Shown piece by piece: positions 7,180 through 14,426 of a DNA stretch of 33,642 nt (within the stretch, counting starts at the first letter, position 1; each line of letters starts with the position of its first letter). Below the pieces are notes generated by a model. It was not told the origin of the DNA. It did not search any database and was given only the letters and a program-made list of their open reading frames with translations. The stretch lies in assembly GCF_001598415.1 (NCBI RefSeq), contig NZ_BCYX01000041.1, positions 1 through 33,642 on the forward strand. Reading direction: 5' to 3'. Source of the stretch: Sphingomonas mali NBRC 15500 (GTDB lineage Bacteria > Pseudomonadota > Alphaproteobacteria > Sphingomonadales > Sphingomonadaceae). Both the position numbers and the translations under genes were made by a program.

Positions 7180-9903
7180 ATGCCTGGTCGAATGCGTCGG
7201 GCGCACGACGCATCGAGGCGTGACAAAGTTGCATTGGTGTTGGCTGCAATCGCCGCGCTGGTTGCATCTCTGTCATTATTGGGCTGGCTGTTTGGGGTTC
7301 CGGCGCTCGCCTCGTTCGGAGCCAGCTACGCACCGGCATGGCCGCTGACGACTGCGGGTCATTTGCTGTTATCCTTCGCGATGTTGATGGCGATTCTTGG
7401 GCGGCGTGCCGCGACGGTGCCGGCGATCGCAGTTCTGATCCTCGTCGCGATAGTGGTGGCCGAATCCGCGTCAGGAATCCGGCCCGGCATCGATCGATTG
7501 CTCTTCTCGGAACAGCTCGCGCGTTCGGCCGCCCCCAATCCGGGTCGTCCGGGATCCAACTCGCTCCTATCCTTCGTGTCGCTGGCGGCGGCGATAGTGC
7601 TCGCGCAGCGGCAGTCGCCTCTGCTCGACCGGGCCGCGAACGTGCTTGCCGCGCTGGCGCTTTGCCTCGGTCTCTATTCGACGACCGCGCTGATGTGGAT
7701 CGATCACGCGACTCCGCTCAACCATTTTTTCGTCGCCCCCTTGCCGGCAGGTCTGGCGTCGCTGGCAATTGCTTGTTCTTTCCTGTGGTGGAAGCACGAG
7801 GCGGGCTGGACCGGCCTCCTGTCGGGCGATCGAATGCGTCAGCCGTTGGGCTGGTTGGTCCTGCCGATCCTTTTCGTTCTGCCCGCGATCCCCATCGTCC
7901 TTGAACAATGGTCGATCGCGACCGGCAGCGCGCCGCCCGAAGGCGCCGCCCTGATTGCAATCCTGGTCAACATGCTGATCATCGGTACGATCCTGTTGCT
8001 GGTCGCCGATCGGCTGACCCGTCAGCGCATGGCGCTCAGCGATCTCAACGATGCACTCGACAGCGCGGCTATCGCTCTGGTCGGATCGGACGGCACGATC
8101 CTTCACTGGACGCAGGGATGCACCGAACTCTACGGCTGGTCGGCCGATGAGGCGGTAGGACGTAACAAGCACGCCTTGCTCCAATCGCGCGAAGTCGAAG
8201 GTCATGACATTGACGTCGCGCCGGGCGACGGCTCGCCGCCCGACCGACTGGAGACCGAGTTCGTCGAGCGTCGACGCGACGGCACGAAATTGCACGTAGT
8301 AGAGCGCCGCCGGCCGCTGCATCGCGCGGGGCGCAACGACGTGGTTGTCCTGAAGATGCTCGACATCACCACGCGGGTCGAGGCCGAGGAGGAACTTCGG
8401 GTCAGTGAGAATCGCCTGGCGATCGCTGCCGAGGTCAATGAGATCGGCGTGTTCGATTGGGACGTCGTGAGCGGGCGGATCAGCTGGTCGCCCGGATCGG
8501 AACAGCGGCTCGGTCTGCCCGCCGGTGCGATCGACACCTTCGATATGTGGCGCGATCATGTCGAGCCGGCGGATGTTTCCAATGTGATAGCATCGATCGA
8601 CAGCGCGGTCGCCGATCGGCGCGATCGTTTCGCCTTTCAATATCGCTTCCTTCCCGACACCGGATCGCCGCGCATGCTCGAAGGAACGGCGCGCTGCCTG
8701 TATGACGAGCAAGGCAATCTGGTGCGATCGATCGGCTCGATCGTCGATGTGACGCAGCGTAGCCGGCGCGAGGCCGAAATGCGGCTCGAATCGATCATCA
8801 GGACGGTGCCCGACGCGACGATCGTCATCGACGACCATGGCATCATCAAGAGCTTCAGCCCGGCCGCCGAAGCGATGTTCGGCTATTCCGCCGAATCCAT
8901 GATCGGGTGCAACGTCAAGATCCTGATGCCCGACATGCTTGCGTCGCGCCACGACGCGGCGATCGCCGATTATCTCCGGACCGGGGAGCGCAAGGTGATC
9001 GGCATGACTCGCGAGCTGACCGCGCGCCGTGCCGACGACACGCAGTTTCCGATCGAGCTCAATGTCGGCGAGGCACGCATCGGCGAAGAGCGGATCTTTA
9101 CCGGAATCGTCCGCGACGTATCCAAGCGGTTGTTCGAGGAGCAGCGATTGTCCGAACTCAGCGCGGAACTGGCGCATATCTCGCGCCAACGCGCGATGAG
9201 CGAACTCGCCGCCGATCTAGCGCACGAACTCAATCAGCCGCTCAGCGCGACGGCTAATTTCATCGCGGCGGCGCGGATGCTGATCGAACAGGGCGCCAGC
9301 GGCGAGCGCGTCGCCGATCTGCTCTACATGGCGGAGGAGCAGACCCAGCGGTCGGGCGACATCATCCGGCGATTGCGCGACTTCCTGGCCAAGCGCGACA
9401 TCGAAATGCGCCCCGAATCGCTTGACGATGTGATCAGGGACGCGGTCGCGCTAGTGTTTTTCGGCAGCGGGCGAGAGGAGATCGAGCTCAGCTACGACCT
9501 GGATTCAGCGAGCGACACGATCTTTGCCGACCGCGTGCAAATCCAGCAGGTCCTGGTCAATCTATTGCGCAATGCCGTCGAGGCATTGCGGTCGGTGGAC
9601 GCCGGTCGTCCACGCCGGATCGTGATCAAGTCGCGGTCCAGCGGTGATGACATGGTCATGCTCTCGATCATGGACACGGGACCCGGCATTCCCGACGCGC
9701 TGAGCGAACAACTCTATGCGCGCTTCTCGACTACCAAATCGGGCACGGCGATGGGGATCGGCCTGTCCATTTCGCGACGTATCGTCGAGGCGCATGGGGG
9801 CGTCCTGACGGCGAAGAGCCAACCGGAGGGAGGGGCGGCGTTCAGTTTCACCCTGCCGGTGTTCAAGGAGCTGGAAGATGATCCGGAACATCTATCTGAT
9901 TGA
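7180..9903 (+). CDS. Membrane multi-PAS histidine kinase, FixL-like
   Basis: A 907-residue sensor kinase. Residues 1-280 hold about eight membrane segments (a MASE-like sensory region). Three PAS-like domains follow, at about 290-400, 410-530 and 535-655. The third closely resembles the heme PAS of FixL: ILMPD, then SRHD with His591 at the position of the B. japonicum heme ligand His200, and Arg611 exactly 20 residues on, matching the O2-sensing Arg220. However, the positions of Arg206 and His214 are Asp597 and Lys605. The kinase core has the H-box AHELNQPL (His682), N-box Asn798, DTGPGIP and GIGLSISRRIVEAHGG. The 3' end overlaps the response regulator gene by 26 bases, so they are a cognate pair. 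Heme binding is a prediction. Confidence 0.9.
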   Translation: MPGRMRRAHDASRRDKVALVLAAIAALVASLSLLGWLFGVPALASFGASYAPAWPLTTAGHLLLSFAMLMAILGRRAATVPAIAVLILVAIVVAESASGIRPGIDRLLFSEQLARSAAPNPGRPGSNSLLSFVSLAAAIVLAQRQSPLLDRAANVLAALALCLGLYSTTALMWIDHATPLNHFFVAPLPAGLASLAIACSFLWWKHEAGWTGLLSGDRMRQPLGWLVLPILFVLPAIPIVLEQWSIATGSAPPEGAALIAILVNMLIIGTILLLVADRLTRQRMALSDLNDALDSAAIALVGSDGTILHWTQGCTELYGWSADEAVGRNKHALLQSREVEGHDIDVAPGDGSPPDRLETEFVERRRDGTKLHVVERRRPLHRAGRNDVVVLKMLDITTRVEAEEELRVSENRLAIAAEVNEIGVFDWDVVSGRISWSPGSEQRLGLPAGAIDTFDMWRDHVEPADVSNVIASIDSAVADRRDRFAFQYRFLPDTGSPRMLEGTARCLYDEQGNLVRSIGSIVDVTQRSRREAEMRLESIIRTVPDATIVIDDHGIIKSFSPAAEAMFGYSAESMIGCNVKILMPDMLASRHDAAIADYLRTGERKVIGMTRELTARRADDTQFPIELNVGEARIGEERIFTGIVRDVSKRLFEEQRLSELSAELAHISRQRAMSELAADLAHELNQPLSATANFIAAARMLIEQGASGERVADLLYMAEEQTQRSGDIIRRLRDFLAKRDIEMRPESLDDVIRDAVALVFFGSGREEIELSYDLDSASDTIFADRVQIQQVLVNLLRNAVEALRSVDAGRPRRIVIKSRSSGDDMVMLSIMDTGPGIPDALSEQLYARFSTTKSGTAMGIGLSISRRIVEAHGGVLTAKSQPEGGAAFSFTLPVFKELEDDPEHLSD

Positions 9904-10495
9904 TGACGATGATGCCGTGCGGGCGTCGCTGCACGGTCTCCTTTCGCTGCGCTCCGATCTCGTCGTGCGCAATTTTCGCTCCGGCGACCAGTTTCTGGAG
10001 CGCGTTGCCGACCTGGAATCGGGCGTGCTGCTGCTCGATTATCATATGCCGGGGAAAAACGGGATCGAGGTCCTGCAGGAGCTCGGCTCGTCTTCGCCTG
10101 CGCGGTTCCTGACCATCATCCTGACCGGCGAGGGCAATATCGATATTGCGGTGCAGGCGATGAAGGCCGGTGCGTTCGATTTCCTTGAAAAGCCCTACAA
10201 GGCCGACGCTCTGATGGAGGCGATCAACAAGGCGTTCGACCGCATGGAGCATGACAGCGCGGGGTCGGCGCAGATCGAAACCGCACGCGCCAAGGTGGCC
10301 GTGCTGTCGCCCAGGGAACGCGACGTCCTGACCGGGTTGATCGAGGGTAGATCGAACAAGATCATCGCCTACGACCTCGCGATCAGTCCGCGCACCGTCG
10401 AAATCTATCGCGCCAATCTGATGACCAAGATGGGCGTGCGCAGTCTGTCAGAGGCGCTCCGCGTGGCATTCGCCGCCGGCCTCATTGCGACATAG
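9878..10495 (+). CDS. FixJ-type LuxR-family response regulator
   Basis: A 205-residue two-domain regulator. The receiver domain (1-120) has the acidic cluster DDDD at 9-12, phospho-acceptor Asp54 in LLLDYHMP, Thr83 in ILTGEG and Lys105 in EKPY. A LuxR/FixJ helix-turn-helix follows (about 140-200): LSPRERDVL, then SNKIIAYDLAISPRTVEIYR. FixJ-class proteins dimerise when phosphorylated by their FixL partner and activate promoters. The start lies inside the kinase gene, which implies translational coupling. Its last 14 bases overlap the 3' end of a convergent small gene. Targets are unknown; no fixK or oxidase gene is in the window. Confidence 0.93.
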   Translation: MIRNIYLIDDDDAVRASLHGLLSLRSDLVVRNFRSGDQFLERVADLESGVLLLDYHMPGKNGIEVLQELGSSSPARFLTIILTGEGNIDIAVQAMKAGAFDFLEKPYKADALMEAINKAFDRMEHDSAGSAQIETARAKVAVLSPRERDVLTGLIEGRSNKIIAYDLAISPRTVEIYRANLMTKMGVRSLSEALRVAFAAGLIAT

Positions 10496-10820
10496 GCGCG
10501 CCCCAGCCGTCTAATAGCTCGACCAGACGGCGTAGGGCGCCACGCCGCGATAGGCGAACCGGGCGATCGTCGGGACCGCCCGACGATCCGTTGAGGATAA
10601 CGACCTGCATCCAGGCCGGGAATGCTTCACTGGCGACCTGCCCGATCGAGCCGTCGTCAGTGACGAGCACGGCCGTTTTGATCGCCATGCCGGGCATGCC
10701 CTGAACAAGTTGATCCGCTCCGACCGTGACGACATTGATGCCGATCATGGTCAATCGTGCGGTCAGCGCGCTGCGCAGGTCGCTTTCGGAGATCAGTAAG
10801 ACGACGAGATCGAGGGACAA
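10482..10820 (-). CDS. Small receiver-like (pseudo-receiver) protein
   Basis: A 112-residue product if it starts at the TTG at 10820; an ATG at 10919 would add 33 residues. The TTG is preferred because codons between the two starts are untypical (TTA, GTA, ATA, AGG, CTA), while codons after it match the genome. The sequence follows a receiver fold: LDLVVLLIS (beta 1), GINVVTVG (beta 2), AVLVTDDG (beta 3 with the phospho-Asp region) and WMQVVILNGS (beta 4). The KPF-type lysine is replaced by RLSRRGAL and the beta-1 acid pair is weakened to ESD. It may bind a partner without normal phosphotransfer. It is convergent with and overlaps the FixJ-type gene by 14 bases. Gene reality is moderately sure. 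Confidence 0.55.
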   Translation of the reverse strand: MSLDLVVLLISESDLRSALTARLTMIGINVVTVGADQLVQGMPGMAIKTAVLVTDDGSIGQVASEAFPAWMQVVILNGSSGGPDDRPVRLSRRGALRRLVELLDGWGAPMSQ

Positions 10821-10928
10821 GGTGCGACGTCCGGATAGAGTGGGGCTGTCGGAGGCTATCCTGCCCTTGCCGGCAAGTCGGCTAGGGAAACCTACGTAAC
10901 AGCGTTCCTGTAAGGCCATCTTCGCTCG

Positions 10929-10957
10929 ACCGCGGTTACCACGCGGTACCACCGCGT
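10929..10957. promoter_or_regulatory. Cluster of ACCGCG-type inverted repeats
   Basis: The palindrome ACCGCGGT (10929-10936) is followed by ACGCGGT (10941-10947), three bases, and ACCGCGT (10951-10957), a perfect 7-bp inverted repeat. Three similar half-sites thus occur in 29 bases between the small receiver-like gene and the divergent EAL gene. This looks like an operator, or a hairpin in a 5' leader. The regulator is unknown. Confidence 0.45.
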
Positions 10958-11045
10958 TAGGTATTTCACCGCGCTGCCGAACAATCGTGAAAAGGCCTAG
11001 TTCATGATCTTGCGGTTCGAATGCTGACGTCGAGGATGCAAAGTC

Positions 11046-12044
11046 ATGACGCGTGTCGCGGCAAGTCGATCGATGGTGTTGACGGTCTCGCGCGGCGCGC
11101 TGACACCGATCGCTGCCATCGCCGGCATCGCGCTGGTCATGGTGCAGGCGGCCACCGCCGTTCGAGGTGGGCTGAACCTGGAATGGTGGGCTTCGTGCCT
11201 GTTCGCGATAACCTTGGTAACGACAAGCCACATCGCGCAGCGATCATGGCAAAGCGGGCTTTCCGCTGACGTCGGGCAACCGAGCCGACGACCGCTCACC
11301 CTCCTCAAGGATAACATCCGGCGCGCGATCGGCCGCGGCGAGTTCGTGCCTTTCTATCAGCCGCTGGTCGAACTGCGCGACGGATCGGTCATCGGGTTCG
11401 AGGCGCTCGCTCGCTGGCGCCATCCCGATCGCGGGCTGATCTTGCCGGATCAGTTCATCGGAATCGTCGAGGATGCCGGGCTGATGGCCGAATTCGGCGC
11501 GTCGATCATGCGTCAGGCGTGTCGCGACGCCGGGGCGTGGCCGCACCATCTCATCCTGTCGGTCAACATGTCGCCGGCGCAGCTCGGCGGATGTGTCGCC
11601 GCGCGGAGGATGCTGGATCTGGTGCGCGCGACGGGCTTCGACCCGCATCGGCTGATCGTCGAGATCACCGAGAACCGATTGATCGAGGATGTCGCCACCG
11701 CCCGCGCGACGCTCGGCGTCCTGCGCCGTGCAGGCGTGCAGGTCGCGCTCGATGATTTCGGCGCGGGCTTCGCCAACCACCATATCCGCGACGTGGAATT
11801 CAACGCGATCAAGATCGACCGCGGCCTGGTACAGCGCGACGGAGCGCTCGAAGGCGGCAATGTCGTCGAAGCGATCCTCGGCTGGCGCGGTGCATCAGGA
11901 TTGCCGGTCATCGCCGAGGGGATCGAGACGGTCGACCATGCAGGCGCGCTGCGCGATCTCGGTTGCGATTATGGCCAGGGCTATCTGTACGGCCGGCCGG
12001 TGCCGGCGAATGAGGCATGGCGGCTCGCCTGGGCAAGTCAGTAA
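11046..12044 (+). CDS. Membrane-anchored EAL-domain c-di-GMP phosphodiesterase
   Basis: A 332-residue protein with two membrane segments near the N-terminus (about 20-38 and 46-63) and an EAL domain from about 88 to the end. The catalytic set is complete: Glu119 in FEALARW, Asn174 in NMS, Glu206 in EITE, Asp236-Asp237, Lys256 in KID, Glu291 in AEGIE, and Gln311 before GYLYGRP. It should hydrolyse c-di-GMP to pGpG at the inner membrane. Loop 6 after DDFG is GAGFAN instead of GTGYSS, which could alter dimer-dependent activation. There is no GGDEF domain. It diverges from the small receiver-like gene and lies downstream of the FixL/FixJ-like pair, so control by that system is plausible but unproven. 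Confidence 0.92.
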   Translation: MTRVAASRSMVLTVSRGALTPIAAIAGIALVMVQAATAVRGGLNLEWWASCLFAITLVTTSHIAQRSWQSGLSADVGQPSRRPLTLLKDNIRRAIGRGEFVPFYQPLVELRDGSVIGFEALARWRHPDRGLILPDQFIGIVEDAGLMAEFGASIMRQACRDAGAWPHHLILSVNMSPAQLGGCVAARRMLDLVRATGFDPHRLIVEITENRLIEDVATARATLGVLRRAGVQVALDDFGAGFANHHIRDVEFNAIKIDRGLVQRDGALEGGNVVEAILGWRGASGLPVIAEGIETVDHAGALRDLGCDYGQGYLYGRPVPANEAWRLAWASQ

Positions 12045-12065
12045 GCATCGCGCGCCTGGCGATGC
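12045..12065. terminator. Hairpin after the EAL gene
   Basis: GCATCGC at 12045-12051 pairs perfectly with GCGATGC at 12059-12065, starting on the base after the EAL stop codon. It lies between convergent transcripts (EAL and tRNA-Phe), as expected of a bidirectional terminator, but has no U-tract. Confidence 0.4.
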
Positions 12066-12107
12066 GCCACGGCGCCGTCTCTATCGAGTTCCAGAGGCTG
12101 TAAGGAA

Positions 12108-12183
12108 TGGTGCCCAAGGGCGGAATCGAACCACCGACACTGCGATTTTCAGTCGCATGCTCTACCAACTGAGCTACTTGGGC
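12108..12183 (-). tRNA. tRNA-Phe (GAA)
   Basis: A complete 76-nt cloverleaf read on the minus strand. The acceptor stem is GCCCAAG/CTTGGGC, the D stem GCTC/GAGC with loop AGTTGGTA, the anticodon stem TGCGA/TCGCA around the loop CTGAAAA (anticodon GAA), and the T stem GGTGG/CCGCC with loop TTCGATT. Discriminator A73 and an encoded CCA end follow. It lies 29 bases downstream of yacG on the same strand, so it may be the last gene of the infA-maf-RNase-yacG transcript. Confidence 0.97.
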
Positions 12184-12212
12184 ATATCCGGCGAAGCGCG
12201 GAAGCGCGCGCT

Positions 12213-12389
12213 CTAATCGCTCGAAACCTCTCTGTCCAGTGCTTCCGGATCGGCGGGTCCCGCCGGGATGCGATATCCTTCGCCCAGCCATTGCAGCAGG
12301 TCGCGGTCCTTGCAGCGGCGGCTGCAGAACGGCTTGTGCGCCGGGTCGGTGATGTTGCCGCAAAGCGGGCAGCTATTGGCCTTGGTCAT
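12213..12389 (-). CDS. yacG: DNA gyrase inhibitor YacG (zinc-binding)
   Basis: A 58-residue protein starting MTKANSCPLCG. Four cysteines, Cys7-x2-Cys10 and Cys22-x3-Cys26 (FCSRRCKDRDL), form the YacG zinc site, and QWLGEGYRIPAGP is the usual family tail. E. coli YacG binds GyrB and inhibits gyrase. The length fits the family (about 55-70). Its ATG overlaps the TGA of the upstream RNase gene as ATGA, implying translational coupling. The RNase E/G-yacG arrangement is common in alphaproteobacteria. Confidence 0.93.
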   Translation of the reverse strand: MTKANSCPLCGNITDPAHKPFCSRRCKDRDLLQWLGEGYRIPAGPADPEALDREVSSD

Positions 12390-13324
12390 GACGCGAATGA
12401 GATGGGGACGCCGGTCCGCCGCGACAACTCGTCGATCAGGTCGGGATGCGCGGCCAGCCAGGCGGCGACTCGCGGCCCGGCGACCTGTACCGGCGGCACC
12501 GGCGGGGGCGTTCGCTCGATTGCGCGTAGCAGGGCCAATGCGGCCGCCGCGACAGGATCGGCGCGAAGCAACTCAGGGAGCGAGGCGCGGCGGCGCGGGC
12601 GGACGATCTGGAGGAACCCGAACCCGTTGATCGCGGTGCGCTCGAACGGTTGGGGCAGGACCGCATCGATCGCCTCGGCCGCCGCCTGGCGCTCGGCCTT
12701 GTTGCCCAGGGTCGGGAAGTCGACCCCGATCGATCCGCCGATATCGAGCCGGATGATCGCCATCGCCGTAGCACGCGCCGCCGCGATCGCGAGCGGGGCA
12801 GGGGCGCCGGGGCCGTCGACGTCGAACAAGGTCATCGCCGGGGTGGGCGACATGCGCAGCGATCCGCCTGCAAAGGCGATCTCGCCAGTCTCCGCTTCGT
12901 CGAGCACTTCGGACCAGCCTGCGGCCTCGAGCGCGTCGGGCTCATGAGCGCGCAGGATGCGAACGGGAAAGCCGCTTGCCCGGCATCGCGCCAGCAGGTC
13001 GTCGGCATCTCGCGGCTCGGCCTCGCTTGCCGCTACTTTGGCCAGCTTGGGGCGACCGGGTTCCGGGATGGCTTCCCGCACGACCTCGACCGTCAATCGC
13101 GCGCCCAGCGTGATACCGGGCGGCAAGCGCTCGATCACCGCCGCGCCGTGCGGCGTTTCGATTCGGCTCAGCCCGGCGGCGGCGCGCTCGATGAGCTGGC
13201 CTTCCAGCACGGCGCCCAGTTTCAGCCCGCCCGGCCGCTCGATCCGCGCCTCGATGATCCGGCCGTCCTCGACCAGGGCGGCGCGTGCTTCGCCGATCCC
13301 GGCCTCATAGAGCCACTCAGCCAA
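12386..13324 (-). CDS. Short ribonuclease E/G family protein
   Basis: A 312-residue member of the RNase E/G family, much shorter than E. coli RNase G (489). The S1-like N-terminal part is reduced. The catalytic core is kept: Asp168 in MTLFDVD matches E. coli Asp303, and Asp202 in GGSIGVDF matches Asp346; GFGFLQIVRPRR matches the following conserved block. The Cys-x2-Cys zinc link that joins RNase E dimers is absent and there is no degradosome scaffold tail. It probably cleaves AU-rich single-stranded RNA, perhaps rRNA or tRNA precursors, as a companion to a full RNase E elsewhere. It overlaps maf upstream by 8 bases and yacG downstream by 4 bases. Confidence 0.88.
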   Translation of the reverse strand: MAEWLYEAGIGEARAALVEDGRIIEARIERPGGLKLGAVLEGQLIERAAAGLSRIETPHGAAVIERLPPGITLGARLTVEVVREAIPEPGRPKLAKVAASEAEPRDADDLLARCRASGFPVRILRAHEPDALEAAGWSEVLDEAETGEIAFAGGSLRMSPTPAMTLFDVDGPGAPAPLAIAAARATAMAIIRLDIGGSIGVDFPTLGNKAERQAAAEAIDAVLPQPFERTAINGFGFLQIVRPRRRASLPELLRADPVAAAALALLRAIERTPPPVPPVQVAGPRVAAWLAAHPDLIDELSRRTGVPISFAS

Positions 13325-13886
13325 GCGGAAGACCCGCCGAGGTCAGCAACGCGCGCGTCTCGAAGATCGGCAGGCCGACGACGTTGGAATGGCTGCCCGC
13401 CAGATACCGGACGAACGCTTCGGCCTTGCCCTGGATGGCATAGCCGCCGGCCTTGCCCATGCCTTCGCCGCTGGCGACGTACCAGTCGATCTCGGCGGGA
13501 GAGAGCGCCTTGAACGCGACGATCGTGTCGGAGACCCGGACGCGCGGACGGCCGTCGGGACCGATCACGCACACGCCCGAAAAGACATGGTGCCGCCGCC
13601 CCGACAACAGCCCGAGCATGCGGCGCAGATCGGCCTCGTCGACCGGCTTTTCCAGGATCCGGCGCCCGACCGCGACGGTGGTGTCGCCCGCCAATACGAT
13701 CTCGTCGGAGGCGCGCTCGACCGCCAGCGCCTTGTTCTCGGCGAGGCGCGCGACATAAGCGCGCGGCGCCTCGGCCTTGAGCGGCGTCTCATCGATATCG
13801 GGTGCGGCGAGGCGCGCGGGCACGATCCCGATCCGCGCGAGCAATTCGCGGCGGCGGGGACTGGTCGAGGCTAGAACGAGCTTCAT
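13317..13886 (-). CDS. maf: Maf family nucleoside triphosphate pyrophosphatase
   Basis: A 189-residue protein of normal Maf length. It begins MKLVLASTSPRRRELL, the phosphate-binding signature, and has APDIDETP, ENKA, the catalytic region AGDTTVAVGRRILEKP, and GKAGGYAIQGKA, which is typical of Maf proteins. Maf enzymes hydrolyse non-canonical or excess NTPs (dTTP/UTP or m7GTP, by subgroup) to the monophosphate and pyrophosphate. The Q in YAIQG fits the dTTP/UTP (YhdE) subgroup. It sits between infA and the RNase gene in one minus-strand operon. Confidence 0.95.
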   Translation of the reverse strand: MKLVLASTSPRRRELLARIGIVPARLAAPDIDETPLKAEAPRAYVARLAENKALAVERASDEIVLAGDTTVAVGRRILEKPVDEADLRRMLGLLSGRRHHVFSGVCVIGPDGRPRVRVSDTIVAFKALSPAEIDWYVASGEGMGKAGGYAIQGKAEAFVRYLAGSHSNVVGLPIFETRALLTSAGLPLG

Positions 13887-13910
13887 CGGGACGAGCTCTG
13901 CGGCAAGAAA

Positions 13911-13928
13911 CCCCAGCTTTCGCCGGGG
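13911..13928. repeat. Small hairpin repeat between infA and maf
   Basis: CCCCAGC (13911-13917) and GCCGGGG (13922-13928) form a 7-bp stem with one A-C mismatch around TTTC. It lies in the 52-base gap between infA and maf and could be a small dispersed repeat or an mRNA processing/attenuation hairpin. Only one copy is in the window. Confidence 0.35.
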
Positions 13929-13938
13929 TGACAGGGCA

Positions 13939-14184
13939 TTATTGCGGCCCCGGTCCGCCGCGGCCCGGCATGAAGCGATACGTGATGCGACCCTTGGTCA
14001 GGTCGTAAGGCGTGAGCTCGACGAGAACCTCGTCGCCGACCAGCACGCGGATGCGGTTCTTGCGCATCTTGCCGGCGGTGTGACCCAGGATCTCATGGTC
14101 GTTTTCCAGCCGGACGCGGAACATGGCGTTGGGCAGCAGTTCGACTACCTGGCCACGCATTTCGAGAAGTTCTTCTTTAGCCAA
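13939..14184 (-). CDS. infA: Translation initiation factor IF-1
   Basis: An 81-residue IF-1 with the S1/OB fold: AKEELLEMRGQVVELLPN, then NDHEILGHTAGKMRKNRIRV and YDLTKGRITYRF. IF-1 binds the ribosomal A site with IF-2 and IF-3. The family normally starts M-A-K-E-E; here that methionine is coded by TTG at 14184, with TGAGG 5 bases upstream. An in-frame ATG at 14196 would add four residues and has no good ribosome binding site, so TTG is chosen. A Gly/Pro tail (MPGRGGPGPQ) extends slightly past the usual 72-residue form. It heads the maf-RNase-yacG block. Confidence 0.96.
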   Translation of the reverse strand: MAKEELLEMRGQVVELLPNAMFRVRLENDHEILGHTAGKMRKNRIRVLVGDEVLVELTPYDLTKGRITYRFMPGRGGPGPQ

Positions 14185-14426
14185 ACAATGCCTCATGAGT
14201 ATGCGGGCCGCGCCGCGTGACGCGCGCCCTTAGCGGATGGGGAACGAAAAGGGAAGCTGCGCTACCGTGCCCAGTCGGCGAACGCCTCAGCGATATGGCG
14301 ATGGACGTTCCAACCGGCAAGAGCACGACCAATCGATCGAAATCATCAGCGATGACGCAATCTTCCTAGGCAAGGTGTTGGCGGCGTGCCATTTTTGCCC
14401 CTCGTCATCCATCGGGGGTCTTAGTC
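14185..14426. other. Divergent intergenic region upstream of infA
   Basis: This 242-base gap separates infA (minus) from the secreted protein gene at 14427 (plus) and must hold promoters for both. No convincing gene, tRNA or strong hairpin was found. CGGGGG about 9 bases before 14427 can serve as ribosome binding site. Confidence 0.4.

Noticed and set aside
10921..11231. N-terminal extension of the small receiver-like gene to 11231
   Set aside because: It would overlap the EAL gene, and its residues are Arg/Asp/Gln-rich without structure; codon use also changes near 10820.
5493..12044. Horizontally acquired island
   Set aside because: GC content and codon use match the neighbours apart from a 136-base spacer; there is no integrase, direct repeats or attachment site. 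The tRNA-Phe gene at 12108 is intact with no repeated 3' end seen.
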